A stretch of 35,455 nucleotides of DNA from UBA4615 sp049422085 (GTDB lineage: Bacteria > Pseudomonadota > Gammaproteobacteria > Burkholderiales > Burkholderiaceae_E). Positions 14,923 to 22,891 of the stretch are shown here, in pieces. The notes under the pieces are model-generated. The model searched no databases. It was not told the origin of the DNA and worked only from the letters and a program-made list of their open reading frames with translations. Both the position numbers and the translations under genes were made by a program. The DNA lies in the NCBI GenBank assembly GCA_049422085.1, contig JBMSOD010000006.1:1-35455 (forward strand), given 5' to 3'. Position 1 is the first letter of the stretch; each line of letters begins with the position of its first letter.

Positions 14923-15984
14923 TCAGAATCCCTCGAGCACGATCTTGCCGATGGTCTGGCCGGATTCGATCATCTCATGAGCACGGCGCAGCGTGGCTGC
15001 GTTGATCGGGCCCAGCGTAGCGGCATGAGTGGTGCGCAAAATACCGGCATCGATCAGTCGGGCGGCCTCATCGAGCAGATGACCCTGCTCGATCATGTCG
15101 GGAGTCTCGAAACCCGATCGGGTGAACATGGCCTCCCAGTGAAGCGACGCGCATCGGGCCTTGAGCGGCCTGACATCGATGGCCTCAGGAGGATCGTCGA
15201 TGAGGCAGATGCGTCCCTGGGGAGCGATCAGCTTGCACAGCTCGGCATAGTGACGATGCGTATGTGAAATGCTGAAAACGCGCTCGACCCATCGCACCCC
15301 GGTGGCCTTGAGGGCTTCGGAGAGCGGCTGGCCGTGATCAAGTACGTGATGGGCGCCTAGCGTGAGGGCCTGCTCGCGGCTTTGCGGACGGGATGCCGTG
15401 GCGATGACCCGTGCATCGCTGAGCTGACGGGCGAGCTGAATGGCGATGGAGCCCACACCACCCGCGCCGGCAGTGATCAGCACCGTTCCGGCATCTTGAC
15501 TGGCTGAGGCTGGCTCGTGGCTCGGGTTGCCGCCCGCCGGGCCGCTCATTCGACGAGGCAGTTGCAGCCGGTCGAACAGGGCCTCCCAGGCGGTAATGGT
15601 GGTCAGCGGAAGCGCAGCCGCCTGGGCGAAGCCGAGGGACCCTGGCATGTGGCCCACGATGCGCTCATCCACCAGATGCAATTCGGCATTGGTGCCCTGT
15701 CTTGCCCTGGAACCCGCGTAGTAGACCCGGTCGCCAGGACGAAATCGGGTGACCAGCCCGCCCACGGCTTCGACCACGCCTGCAGCGTCATAGCCCAGGA
15801 TGCGGGTTTCACCCTCCGGGACCGGGGCGCCGCGACGGACCTTGGTATCGACGGGATTGACCGAGACTGCGTGGACCCGGACCAGCAGGTCGTGGCCCGC
15901 AGCCACCGGAACGGGCAGTTGCAGGTCGAGCAGGCACTGCGGGTCGGAGACCGGCAGGCAGTGGCGATAACCGACGGCTTTCAT
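14923..15984 (-). CDS. Zinc-type alcohol dehydrogenase family oxidoreductase
   Basis: This 353-residue medium-chain dehydrogenase/reductase is like YogA or ZADH family proteins. The N-terminal GroES-like domain has VSVNPVDTKVRRG, GYDAAGVVEAVG and FRPGDRVYYAG; the Rossmann domain has TAGAGGVGSIAIQLAR. The structural and catalytic cysteines of zinc alcohol dehydrogenases are missing, so it is probably an NADPH-dependent quinone or enone reductase. A stretch of about 20 extra residues rich in Ser, Pro and Gly (SGPAGGNPSHEPASASQDAG) sits just before the nucleotide-binding domain. The ATG at 15984 lies 8 bases after the ssb stop, so the two are cotranscribed. The longer frame to 16239 is ssb antiframe. 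Confidence 0.88.
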   Translation of the reverse strand: MKAVGYRHCLPVSDPQCLLDLQLPVPVAAGHDLLVRVHAVSVNPVDTKVRRGAPVPEGETRILGYDAAGVVEAVGGLVTRFRPGDRVYYAGSRARQGTNAELHLVDERIVGHMPGSLGFAQAAALPLTTITAWEALFDRLQLPRRMSGPAGGNPSHEPASASQDAGTVLITAGAGGVGSIAIQLARQLSDARVIATASRPQSREQALTLGAHHVLDHGQPLSEALKATGVRWVERVFSISHTHRHYAELCKLIAPQGRICLIDDPPEAIDVRPLKARCASLHWEAMFTRSGFETPDMIEQGHLLDEAARLIDAGILRTTHAATLGPINAATLRRAHEMIESGQTIGKIVLEGF

Positions 15985-15992
15985 GGGTTCGC

Positions 15993-16496
15993 TCAGAAGG
16001 GGATGTCGTCGTCTCCGAGGTCTGCCGGGGCAGGCGCGGGCCGACGGGCCGGAGCTGCGGCACCGCCGCCGCCACCGGCACCCAGGCGCGGCGCGCTGCC
16101 ATAGGACTCCCGGCTGTAGCCGCCTTCCTGGGACTCGCTGCCCATGCCGGAACCACCGCCTTCGCGGTTGCCCAGCAGCTGCATCTCGTTGGCGATGACC
16201 TCGGTGGTGTAGCGGTCCTGGCCGTCCTTGTCCTGCCACTTGCGGGTCTTGAGGCGACCCTCGACATAGACCGACCGGCCTTTTTTCAGGTACTCGCCGG
16301 CGATTTCAGCCAGACGATCGTAAAAGACCACGCTGTGCCATTCGGTTTCTTCCTTGCGCTCGCCGGAGGTCTTGTCCTTCCAGCTGCGAGTGGTGGCCAG
16401 CCGCACATTGCAGATGGCGCCACCACTGGGTGAGAAACGGGTCTCGGGATCCTTGCCGAGATTGCCGATGAGGATGACCTTGTTGACCGAAGCCAT
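15993..16496 (-). CDS. ssb: Single-stranded DNA-binding protein
   Basis: This 167-residue SSB protects single-stranded DNA in replication, recombination and repair. The OB-fold domain runs from MASVNKVILIGNLGKDPE to about residue 110 and includes TEWHSVVFYDRLAE and KKGRSVYVEGRL. A Gly/Ser/Ala/Pro-rich linker follows (about 112-158), and the chain ends DDDIPF, the acidic tip that recruits partner proteins. GGAGG sits about eight bases upstream of the ATG. uvrA, a repair gene, is divergent on the other side of the MFS gene; this ssb-MFS-uvrA order is common in beta-proteobacteria. Confidence 0.97.
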   Translation of the reverse strand: MASVNKVILIGNLGKDPETRFSPSGGAICNVRLATTRSWKDKTSGERKEETEWHSVVFYDRLAEIAGEYLKKGRSVYVEGRLKTRKWQDKDGQDRYTTEVIANEMQLLGNREGGGSGMGSESQEGGYSRESYGSAPRLGAGGGGGAAAPARRPAPAPADLGDDDIPF

Positions 16497-16564
16497 GAGA
16501 GAGCCTCCGAGAGAGAACGGCAGGAACGAAAGGGGGTACCGCAGGGATGCCGACCGCGAGGCGA

Positions 16565-16596
16565 GGTTGCACCCGGGGAGCAGCCGGCCTGCAACC
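16565..16596. repeat. Inverted repeat between the MFS gene and ssb
   Basis: GGTTGCA at 16565-16571 and TGCAACC at 16590-16596 are perfect complements around an 18-base spacer that also contains CGG/CCG. It lies about 50 bases beyond the MFS stop and 70 bases upstream of the ssb start on the minus strand. It could be a terminator without a U-run or part of ssb regulation. Confidence 0.35.
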
Positions 16597-16646
16597 GGGA
16601 GGCAAAGCTTACTCCAGGGTCATGGCGGCCGCCCGCGGCCATCGGA

Positions 16647-17894
16647 CTAGGTCGAACGGCCAGGCCAGCGACGCGCCTTGGCCGCCACCATCCACCACGC
16701 GACCATCACCACCGCACACAGCACGAAAACCCCGGATCCGCCAAAGGCCGTCGCGGCCCAGCCCCCGCCGGCTCCGCCGGCAAACAGGCCGATCGCCTGC
16801 GTGGTGTTGTACACACCCAGGGCCGTCCCTCGGGCATCGGCTGGCGCCAGTCGCGAGACCATGGACGGAACCATGGCTTCCAGAATGTTGAAGGCGGTAA
16901 AGAACACCAGCAAGAGTGCCCCCATCCACCAGGCATGACCAGGCCCGACCGCATAGCCCACCTGAACCACGGCCACCAGGGCAACCGACGCGAGGAAGAG
17001 GCTGCGCAACTTGCCCCTGCGCTCGCTCCATCCGAGAGGCGGCATCATCAGGGCAAATGAGATCAGCACCACAGGCAGGTAGAGCTGCCAGTGATCGGCC
17101 AATGCAAGGCCGGCACGCTCGACCAGCCAGGCGGGAAGCACGACAAACATCGCCATCTGGACAAAATGCAGGGCAAAGATGCCGAAATTCAGTCGCATCA
17201 GCTCCGCATCGCGCAGGACATCGCGCAGCGTCGTTCGCTCTGACACCTCTGACACCTGAGGCAGGCTCGCGGGGGCTGCCTCGGTGGCCAGACCGGCGTG
17301 ACCTGCAGGGACGGTGATCGGCGCAGGTCTTGCGCCTTCAAGCGAGGGCACGCCCCAGGCCACGACCCCAATGCCGAGCACGGCCAGCGCCGCGGTCAGG
17401 TAAAAGAGACCGGCCATGCCGATGGCGGCATAAAGCGCCGGCGCAAGGACCAGAGACAGGGCAAAGGTCATGCCGATGGACGCACCCACCATGGCCATGG
17501 CCTTGGTACGTTGCGAGTCTCGGGTCTGGTCTGCGATGCAGGCCGTGACCGCCGCCGAAATGGCACCCATGCCCTGAATCGCGCGGCCCAGAATGGTCAG
17601 GGCGACGCCCTGAGCAAGTGCCGCCACGACACTGCCAATCGCAAAGAGCAGCAACCCGAAAATGATCACGGGCTTGCGGCCAAACCGGTCGGAGGCCATG
17701 CCGAAGGGCAGCTGAAGTACGCCCTGGGTGAGGCTGTAGGCGCCGAGCACCAGGCCGACCTGCCAGGCGGTCACCTCGCCCGGCAACTGGGCTGCATGCA
17801 CCGCGAACACGGGCAGCACCAGAAACAGTCCCAGCATGCGCAGCGCGTAGAGCGAGGCCAGCGACAGGCTCGCCCGCAACTCGTGAGGGGTCAT
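16647..17894 (-). CDS. MFS transporter next to uvrA
   Basis: This 415-residue major facilitator protein has about twelve hydrophobic segments. The N-terminal part shows LASLYALRMLGLFLVLPVFA, and the MFS signature FGMASDRFGRKPVIIFGLLL lies between helices 2 and 3. The substrate is unknown; proteins next to uvrA in this arrangement are usually annotated as drug or sugar efflux (YajR or AraJ-like). The central cytoplasmic loop is long and hydrophilic (about residues 200-235). I chose the ATG at 17894, because the first helix begins right after it; the open frame reaches 18236, but that would run through the uvrA promoter and start. It is transcribed away from uvrA. Confidence 0.88.
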   Translation of the reverse strand: MTPHELRASLSLASLYALRMLGLFLVLPVFAVHAAQLPGEVTAWQVGLVLGAYSLTQGVLQLPFGMASDRFGRKPVIIFGLLLFAIGSVVAALAQGVALTILGRAIQGMGAISAAVTACIADQTRDSQRTKAMAMVGASIGMTFALSLVLAPALYAAIGMAGLFYLTAALAVLGIGVVAWGVPSLEGARPAPITVPAGHAGLATEAAPASLPQVSEVSERTTLRDVLRDAELMRLNFGIFALHFVQMAMFVVLPAWLVERAGLALADHWQLYLPVVLISFALMMPPLGWSERRGKLRSLFLASVALVAVVQVGYAVGPGHAWWMGALLLVFFTAFNILEAMVPSMVSRLAPADARGTALGVYNTTQAIGLFAGGAGGGWAATAFGGSGVFVLCAVVMVAWWMVAAKARRWPGRST

Positions 17895-17953
17895 CCGCTC
17901 GCGAGGCGAGGCAGTTTGGGCAAGGGCGGACGGAGCGCGCAAGTGGACAGGGA

Positions 17954-17969
17954 GGATCAGGGTTGATCC
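17954..17969. promoter_or_regulatory. Short inverted repeat in the MFS-uvrA divergent region
   Basis: GGATCA (17954-17959) and TGATCC (17964-17969) form perfect arms around four bases. It is 60 bases upstream of the chosen MFS start. A transporter operator is possible, but the arms are short and could arise by chance. Confidence 0.25.
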
Positions 17970-18061
17970 GGAGAGCAGGGGCCGCCTTTGCACAGGCACC
18001 CTCAGGCTTCCGGACATCGGGCAAACTGGATATGCAGGCTGCGCGAAGACACAGCCGCGTT

Positions 18062-18067
18062 TATAGT
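18062..18067 (+). promoter_or_regulatory. Possible -10 box for uvrA
   Basis: TATAGT lies 23 bases before the uvrA ATG, so transcription would start near 18074 and give a leader of about 17 bases. The matching -35 position has no good hexamer. No LexA-type CTGT-N8-ACAG box was found in the region. Confidence 0.4.
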
Positions 18068-18090
18068 AGCAGGCTGCCCCCTGAGCCCCC

Positions 18091-21009
18091 ATGACCCAAG
18101 AGCCCGAGCGCAGCATCCGCATCCGGGGCGCGCGCACGCACAACCTGCGCAACCTCAACCTCGATCTTCCCCGCGACCGTCTGGTGGTGATCACCGGGCC
18201 GTCGGGTTCGGGCAAGTCGTCGCTGGCGTTCGACACCCTCTACGCCGAGGGCCAGCGGCGCTATGTCGAGTCGCTGTCGGCCTATGCGCGCCAGTTCCTC
18301 GAGCGCATGGACAAGCCCGATGTCGATCTGATCGAAGGCCTGTCGCCGGCGATTGCCATCGAGCAGAAGGCGGCGGCGTCGAATCCGCGATCAACCGTGG
18401 GGACCGTCACCGAGATTCACGATTACCTGCGCCTGCTTTACGCGCGTGCAGGCACACCCTACTGCCCGAACCATCCCGGGCAAGCCCTGCGGGCCCAGAG
18501 TCTGGCCGAGATGGCCGAGATGCTGCTCGACCTGGCTCAGGGTCAGCGGATCATGATTCTGTCCCCGGTCGAATGGCCTGCCGACACCCCACCCGAGGCC
18601 TATCTGGAGTCTCTGCGGGGACAGGGCTTCGTGCGCATCCGTCTGGTGCTGTCCGACCTGGATCCGGCGCAGAGCCGGGTGCTTGACCTCGACCCTCTGC
18701 CTCGCTTGCCGGAGGGCGGAACACACAGGCTCGAAGTGGTGGTGGATCGCCTGCGCGTGCAGCCCGGCTCGCGTCAGCGCCTGGTCGATTCGCTCGAGAC
18801 GGCCCTTCGCCTGTCTGGAGGCCGGGCCGCAGCGGCGCCGATGGACGAAACCGATCAGGCAAGGGGCGCTGGAGAACCGCTCCCGTCGACGCAGGCATGG
18901 CGATTCTCGAACCGCTACGCCTGTCCGATCTGCAACCATGCCCTCAGCGAACTCGAGCCGCGGCTGTTCTCGTTCAACAGTCCGGCGGGCGCCTGCCCCG
19001 ATTGCGATGGCCTGGGCACCTGCGAAGAGATCGATGTGTCACGGGTCGTGGCCTTTCCTGATCTCGGGCTTGCAGCGGGCGCCCTGCTGGGCTGGGACCG
19101 ACGCAATGCCTTTTCATTTCAGGTCATGCAAAGCCTGGCCGCCCATTACGGCTTTGATCTCGAGACGCCGTTTGCACAACTGCCCGAGTCCGTGCAGAAC
19201 GTGATCCTGCATGGTTCAGGAAGCCAGAAGATTGCGTTCGTGCATCTGGACGACGGCGGTCGTGCCCATGTCGATGAGCATGCCTTCGAGGGGGTGTTGC
19301 CCAACCTCGAACGCCGTCTGCGCGAAACCTCGTCGCCGGCCGTTCGCGAGGAACTCGGCCGATGTCTGGTCACCCGGCCCTGCCGAGGCTGCGATGGCAC
19401 GCGGCTGGGCGCGGCGGCTCGTCATGTCAGGATCGGCCACGAGGGCGAAGAGGTGCCCATCGCGACCGTCTCGGGCTGGACGCTGGCCCGTGCGCTGGGC
19501 TGGTTTGAATCACTCGAGCTGCCGGGCGCAAGAGGCGCCATCGGCGAGCGCCTCATCCGCGAGATCGCGAACCGGCTCCGATTTCTGGTCGATGTCGGAC
19601 TGCCCTACCTCAGCCTGGAACGACCCGCGCAGACCCTCTCGGGAGGCGAAGCGCAGCGCATCCGGCTCGCCTCACAGATCGGATCGGGTCTGAGTGGGGT
19701 GATGTACGTGCTCGATGAACCGTCCATCGGTCTGCACCAGCGTGACAATGCAAGACTGCTCGAGACCCTGCGCCGGCTGCGTGATCTGGGCAATTCGGTG
19801 ATTGTGGTCGAGCATGACGAAGAGGCGATCCGCAGTGCCGACCATGTCGTCGACCTCGGACCCGGTGCCGGCGAACAGGGTGGCCAACTGGTCGCCCAGG
19901 GAACCCCTGCGCAGATCGAGGCCTCCCAGGACTCTCTGACCGGGCTTTACCTCAGCGGACAGCGCCGCATTCAGCCGCCCGGTCAGCGCCGCGCGCCGCG
20001 CGACGCGCGGATCCTGGTTCGAGGCGCACGGGGCAACAACCTCGACACGGTCGATGCCGCCTTTCCGGTGGGCCTGCTGACCTGCGTCACTGGGGTCTCG
20101 GGCTCGGGCAAGTCCACGCTGGTCAATGAGACCCTGCTGCCCGCGGCCCTTGCCCGACTGAATGGCGCACGCAGCGTGTCCGCGCCCCACGATCGTATCG
20201 AGGGGCTTGAACATCTCGACAAGGTGATTGCGGTTGACCAGAGTCCGATCGGACGCACGCCGCGGAGCAATCCGGCCACCTACACCGGTCTGTTCACACC
20301 GATCCGGGAGCTCTTTGCCCAGACCTCACTCGCCCGTGAGCGTGGCTATGGGCCGGGCCGCTTTTCTTTCAATGTGCGCGGTGGTCGCTGCGAAGCCTGC
20401 GAAGGCGATGGTGTGCTTCGCATCGAAATGCACTTTCTGCCCGATGTCCATGTGCCCTGCGACCGGTGCAATGGCCGGCGTTACAACCGCGAGACGCTGG
20501 ATGTGCAATACAAAGGCCGCAACATTGCCGAGGTGCTCGAGATGACGGTCCTGACGGCCATCGATTTCTTCGATGCCGTGCCCGCAATCGCACGCAGACT
20601 GCAGACTCTGGCTGACGTAGGCCTGGGCTATCTGCGCCTGGGTCAGGCGGGCAACACCCTGTCGGGCGGCGAGGCTCAGCGGGTGAAGCTGTCCCAGGAG
20701 CTTTCGCGTCGTGACACGGGTCGCACCCTGTACATTCTTGATGAGCCCACCACCGGCCTGCACTTTCACGACATCGAACTGCTGCTCGGAGTGATTCAGT
20801 CGCTTTGCGACCAGGGCAATACCGTCATCATCATCGAGCACAATCTCGATGTGATTCTGTGTGCCGACTGGATCATCGATCTCGGCCCGGAAGGGGGAGC
20901 AGGCGGAGGCCGGATCGTGGCCTGCGGGACACCCGAAGAGATCGCGGCCTGCCCGGACAGCCGAACAGGCGTGTGTCTGTCCCAGCTGCTTGCCCGTCAG
21001 GGGCGGTAA
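18091..21009 (+). CDS. uvrA: Excinuclease ABC subunit A
   Basis: This full-length 972-residue UvrA finds DNA damage in nucleotide excision repair, working with UvrB and UvrC. It carries two ABC ATPase domains: Walker A motifs GPSGSGKS at 36-43 and GVSGSGKS at 668-675, and signature motifs LSGGEAQRIRLA and LSGGEAQRVKLS. Zinc-module cysteines are visible in CPICNHALSELE, CPDCDGLGTC, CRGCDG, CEACEGDG and CDRCNGRR. The ATG at 18091 starts MTQEPERSIRIRGARTHNLRN, as usual for the family. The last 13 bases overlap the end of the convergent aldolase gene. No frameshift or missing motif was noticed. Confidence 0.98.
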   Translation: MTQEPERSIRIRGARTHNLRNLNLDLPRDRLVVITGPSGSGKSSLAFDTLYAEGQRRYVESLSAYARQFLERMDKPDVDLIEGLSPAIAIEQKAAASNPRSTVGTVTEIHDYLRLLYARAGTPYCPNHPGQALRAQSLAEMAEMLLDLAQGQRIMILSPVEWPADTPPEAYLESLRGQGFVRIRLVLSDLDPAQSRVLDLDPLPRLPEGGTHRLEVVVDRLRVQPGSRQRLVDSLETALRLSGGRAAAAPMDETDQARGAGEPLPSTQAWRFSNRYACPICNHALSELEPRLFSFNSPAGACPDCDGLGTCEEIDVSRVVAFPDLGLAAGALLGWDRRNAFSFQVMQSLAAHYGFDLETPFAQLPESVQNVILHGSGSQKIAFVHLDDGGRAHVDEHAFEGVLPNLERRLRETSSPAVREELGRCLVTRPCRGCDGTRLGAAARHVRIGHEGEEVPIATVSGWTLARALGWFESLELPGARGAIGERLIREIANRLRFLVDVGLPYLSLERPAQTLSGGEAQRIRLASQIGSGLSGVMYVLDEPSIGLHQRDNARLLETLRRLRDLGNSVIVVEHDEEAIRSADHVVDLGPGAGEQGGQLVAQGTPAQIEASQDSLTGLYLSGQRRIQPPGQRRAPRDARILVRGARGNNLDTVDAAFPVGLLTCVTGVSGSGKSTLVNETLLPAALARLNGARSVSAPHDRIEGLEHLDKVIAVDQSPIGRTPRSNPATYTGLFTPIRELFAQTSLARERGYGPGRFSFNVRGGRCEACEGDGVLRIEMHFLPDVHVPCDRCNGRRYNRETLDVQYKGRNIAEVLEMTVLTAIDFFDAVPAIARRLQTLADVGLGYLRLGQAGNTLSGGEAQRVKLSQELSRRDTGRTLYILDEPTTGLHFHDIELLLGVIQSLCDQGNTVIIIEHNLDVILCADWIIDLGPEGGAGGGRIVACGTPEEIAACPDSRTGVCLSQLLARQGR

Positions 21010-21701
21010 TCGGCAAACCGGGCCAGCACCTGGGCCATCTGTTCGGCATCGAGCAGGGCCGGCCCCCCCAGTGACCGTGCACGGGCATAGGCCGCGCTCA
21101 GCCATTCCACCTCCACCGCCAGGGCGAGTGCCGCCTGCAGACTCGAACCCGCAGCGATCAGGCCATGGTGTGCCAGAAGACAGGCCTTGCGGTCCTGCAT
21201 GGCCTGCAGCACCCGGGTCGAGAGTTCGGCAGTGCCAAACAGGGCATAGGGCGCACACCGGATGTCCTCCCCGCCCGCAAGCGCCACCATGTAGTGAAAG
21301 GGTGGGATGCCCTGCTGCTGGACTGCGGGCAGGCAGGACAGCATCGAGGCCTGTGGCGCGTGGGCATGAACGATCGCCCTCAGCCCGACGCGGTGCGCGT
21401 AGAGGTCATGATGAAAGCGCCATTCAGAGGAGGGGCGACGCAACCCATCGAGCCTGTGCGGCCGATCCCCCGCGGGCTGAGGCTCCACGGCCATCCAGAC
21501 CAGATCATCGATCGTGCACTGATCAAACGGCATGGCACTGGGGGTGATCAGGAGTCCGGGCGAAGCGCTGCGGTCCCAGCGCAGCGAGACATTGCCCGAA
21601 CTGCCATGGCCCAGTCCGGCCGGATCGAGTGCACGTGCGGTCTCGAGCAGGGCCTGGCGGGCCTGATCCTCGGTACGGTAAATCGGGTCCGGAGCGGTCA
21701 T
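20997..21701 (-). CDS. Class II aldolase, probable 5-deoxyribulose-1-phosphate aldolase
   Basis: This 234-residue protein is of the class II aldolase/adducin family. The likely catalytic Glu93 (SSEWRFH) and zinc ligands His112 and His114 (VHAHAPQ) and His179 (LLAHHGL) are present, as in fuculose-1-phosphate aldolase. It overlaps mtnA by four bases (ATGA), and mtnC, mtnD or other methionine salvage genes are absent. This favours the aldolase that splits 5-deoxyribulose-1-phosphate or methylthioribulose-1-phosphate into dihydroxyacetone phosphate and an aldehyde (Ald2 of the DHAP shunt). MtnB, a dehydratase of the same family, is the main alternative. The 3' end overlaps uvrA by 13 bases. Confidence 0.85.
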   Translation of the reverse strand: MTAPDPIYRTEDQARQALLETARALDPAGLGHGSSGNVSLRWDRSASPGLLITPSAMPFDQCTIDDLVWMAVEPQPAGDRPHRLDGLRRPSSEWRFHHDLYAHRVGLRAIVHAHAPQASMLSCLPAVQQQGIPPFHYMVALAGGEDIRCAPYALFGTAELSTRVLQAMQDRKACLLAHHGLIAAGSSLQAALALAVEVEWLSAAYARARSLGGPALLDAEQMAQVLARFADYRP

Positions 21702-22795
21702 GGCAGTACGAATCCGGCGAGGGCCGATGCACAGGCGGGCACGACACCCCGTTCGGTGATCAGCGCATCCACCAGTCTGGCCGGTGTGAGGTCAAAGGCG
21801 GGATTGAGCGCTGACACGGTTGCCTGCATGAGCTCGGCCTGCGCCATTGCGCCGTCGGGCAGTCGCACCCGGACATGGGTGAGCTCTGTCGGTGCACGCA
21901 TCTCGATCGGGATCTGGCTCCCGTCCGGCAGCGTGAGATCCAGCGTGGACGTGGGGCAGGCCACCCAGAATGGCAGGCCTGCATCCCGCGCAGCGAGCGC
22001 CTTGAGCAGGGTTCCGATCTTGTTGACCACGTCGCCATTGGCAGCGACCCGGTCGCAACCCACGACCACGGCATCCACCCTGCCCTGCTGCATCAGCCAT
22101 CCACCCGCATTGTCGGCCACCACCGTACAGGGCACGCCCGCCTGCATCAGCTCCCATGCTGTCAGGCTCGCCCCCTGATTGCGAGGCCTGGTTTCGTCGA
22201 CCCATACATGCACCGGAATACCAGCCTCATGCGCAGCATAGACCGGCGCAAGGGCGGTGCCATGGTCGACCGTAGCCAGTCGGCCAGCATTGCAATGGGT
22301 GAGGATCTGCAGTGGCGAACGGAGGTCGACCGGACGGCCCAGGGTCTGCCTCAGCTGGATGCGCTCATGCAGCAAGGACAGGCCATGGCGGCCGATGGCT
22401 GCATTGATGCGGATGTCCTCAGCGGCAATCTCGCAGGCCCGCTGCCAGGCCCGCGGCCAGATCCGGAGGGATTCAGCCCCTCCCGCAGCCTGGCCCACGG
22501 CCCGGCTGATCTCGGCCAGTGCCCAGGTCAGGTTGATCGCAGTGGGGCGGGTGGCTGCGAGGCGCTCGCAGACGACCGCCAGGGGATTGCCCTCGCGCAG
22601 ACCGAAGGCCAGACCGAAGGCTGCAACTGCGCCAATCAGCGGCGCTCCTCGGATCTGCATCTCACGCAGGGCCTGCTCACAGGCCCCGAGACTGTCCAGT
22701 CTCAGCCATTGCACCTGAAAGGGCAGGAGGGTCTGGTCGAGTGTGAGCACATGATCGGCGTGCACTTCCAGGGTCGGTCCGGTCCAGGGCGTCAT
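21698..22795 (-). CDS. mtnA: S-methyl-5-thioribose-1-phosphate isomerase
   Basis: This 365-residue isomerase opens methylthioribose-1-phosphate, or the 5-deoxy analogue, to the ribulose form. It is related to eIF2B subunits. Key residues are RGAPLIG at 49-55, Cys168 in LTHCNAGRLAT and Asp248 in VVGCDRVAANGDVVNKIGT, both catalytic in the Bacillus enzyme. The ATG at 22795 gives the normal length. It is translationally coupled to the class II aldolase downstream. The substrate would come from MTA phosphorylase or MTR kinase encoded elsewhere. The gene is divergent from a cytochrome P450. No SAM riboswitch was recognised upstream. Confidence 0.95.
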   Translation of the reverse strand: MTPWTGPTLEVHADHVLTLDQTLLPFQVQWLRLDSLGACEQALREMQIRGAPLIGAVAAFGLAFGLREGNPLAVVCERLAATRPTAINLTWALAEISRAVGQAAGGAESLRIWPRAWQRACEIAAEDIRINAAIGRHGLSLLHERIQLRQTLGRPVDLRSPLQILTHCNAGRLATVDHGTALAPVYAAHEAGIPVHVWVDETRPRNQGASLTAWELMQAGVPCTVVADNAGGWLMQQGRVDAVVVGCDRVAANGDVVNKIGTLLKALAARDAGLPFWVACPTSTLDLTLPDGSQIPIEMRAPTELTHVRVRLPDGAMAQAELMQATVSALNPAFDLTPARLVDALITERGVVPACASALAGFVLP

Positions 22796-22834
22796 GCCTG
22801 CATTGAACCACGACCCTCCGGTCTTTCGGCCTTT

Positions 22835-22868
22835 ACGACAAGTGGGGGCATGCAGGTTGTCCTGTCGT
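22835..22868. promoter_or_regulatory. Inverted repeat between mtnA and the P450 gene
   Basis: ACGACA (22835-22840) pairs with TGTCGT (22863-22868), and inside it GACAA (22837-22841) can pair with TTGTC (22857-22861). It lies within the 96-base region separating the two divergent starts. It may be an operator or chance. Confidence 0.3.
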
Positions 22869-22891
22869 CAGCTCATGCAGAATCCGCGCCC

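Noticed and set aside
17895..18090. LexA (SOS) box upstream of uvrA
   Set aside because: No CTGT-N8-ACAG or close variant was found; only isolated ACAG sequences occur.
21875..22891. Long N-terminal extension of the P450
   Set aside because: The open frame continues through mtnA in antisense, but P450 similarity begins only after 22892.
22796..22891. Riboswitch upstream of mtnA
   Set aside because: The divergent region is only 96 bases long and shows no SAM or similar riboswitch core.
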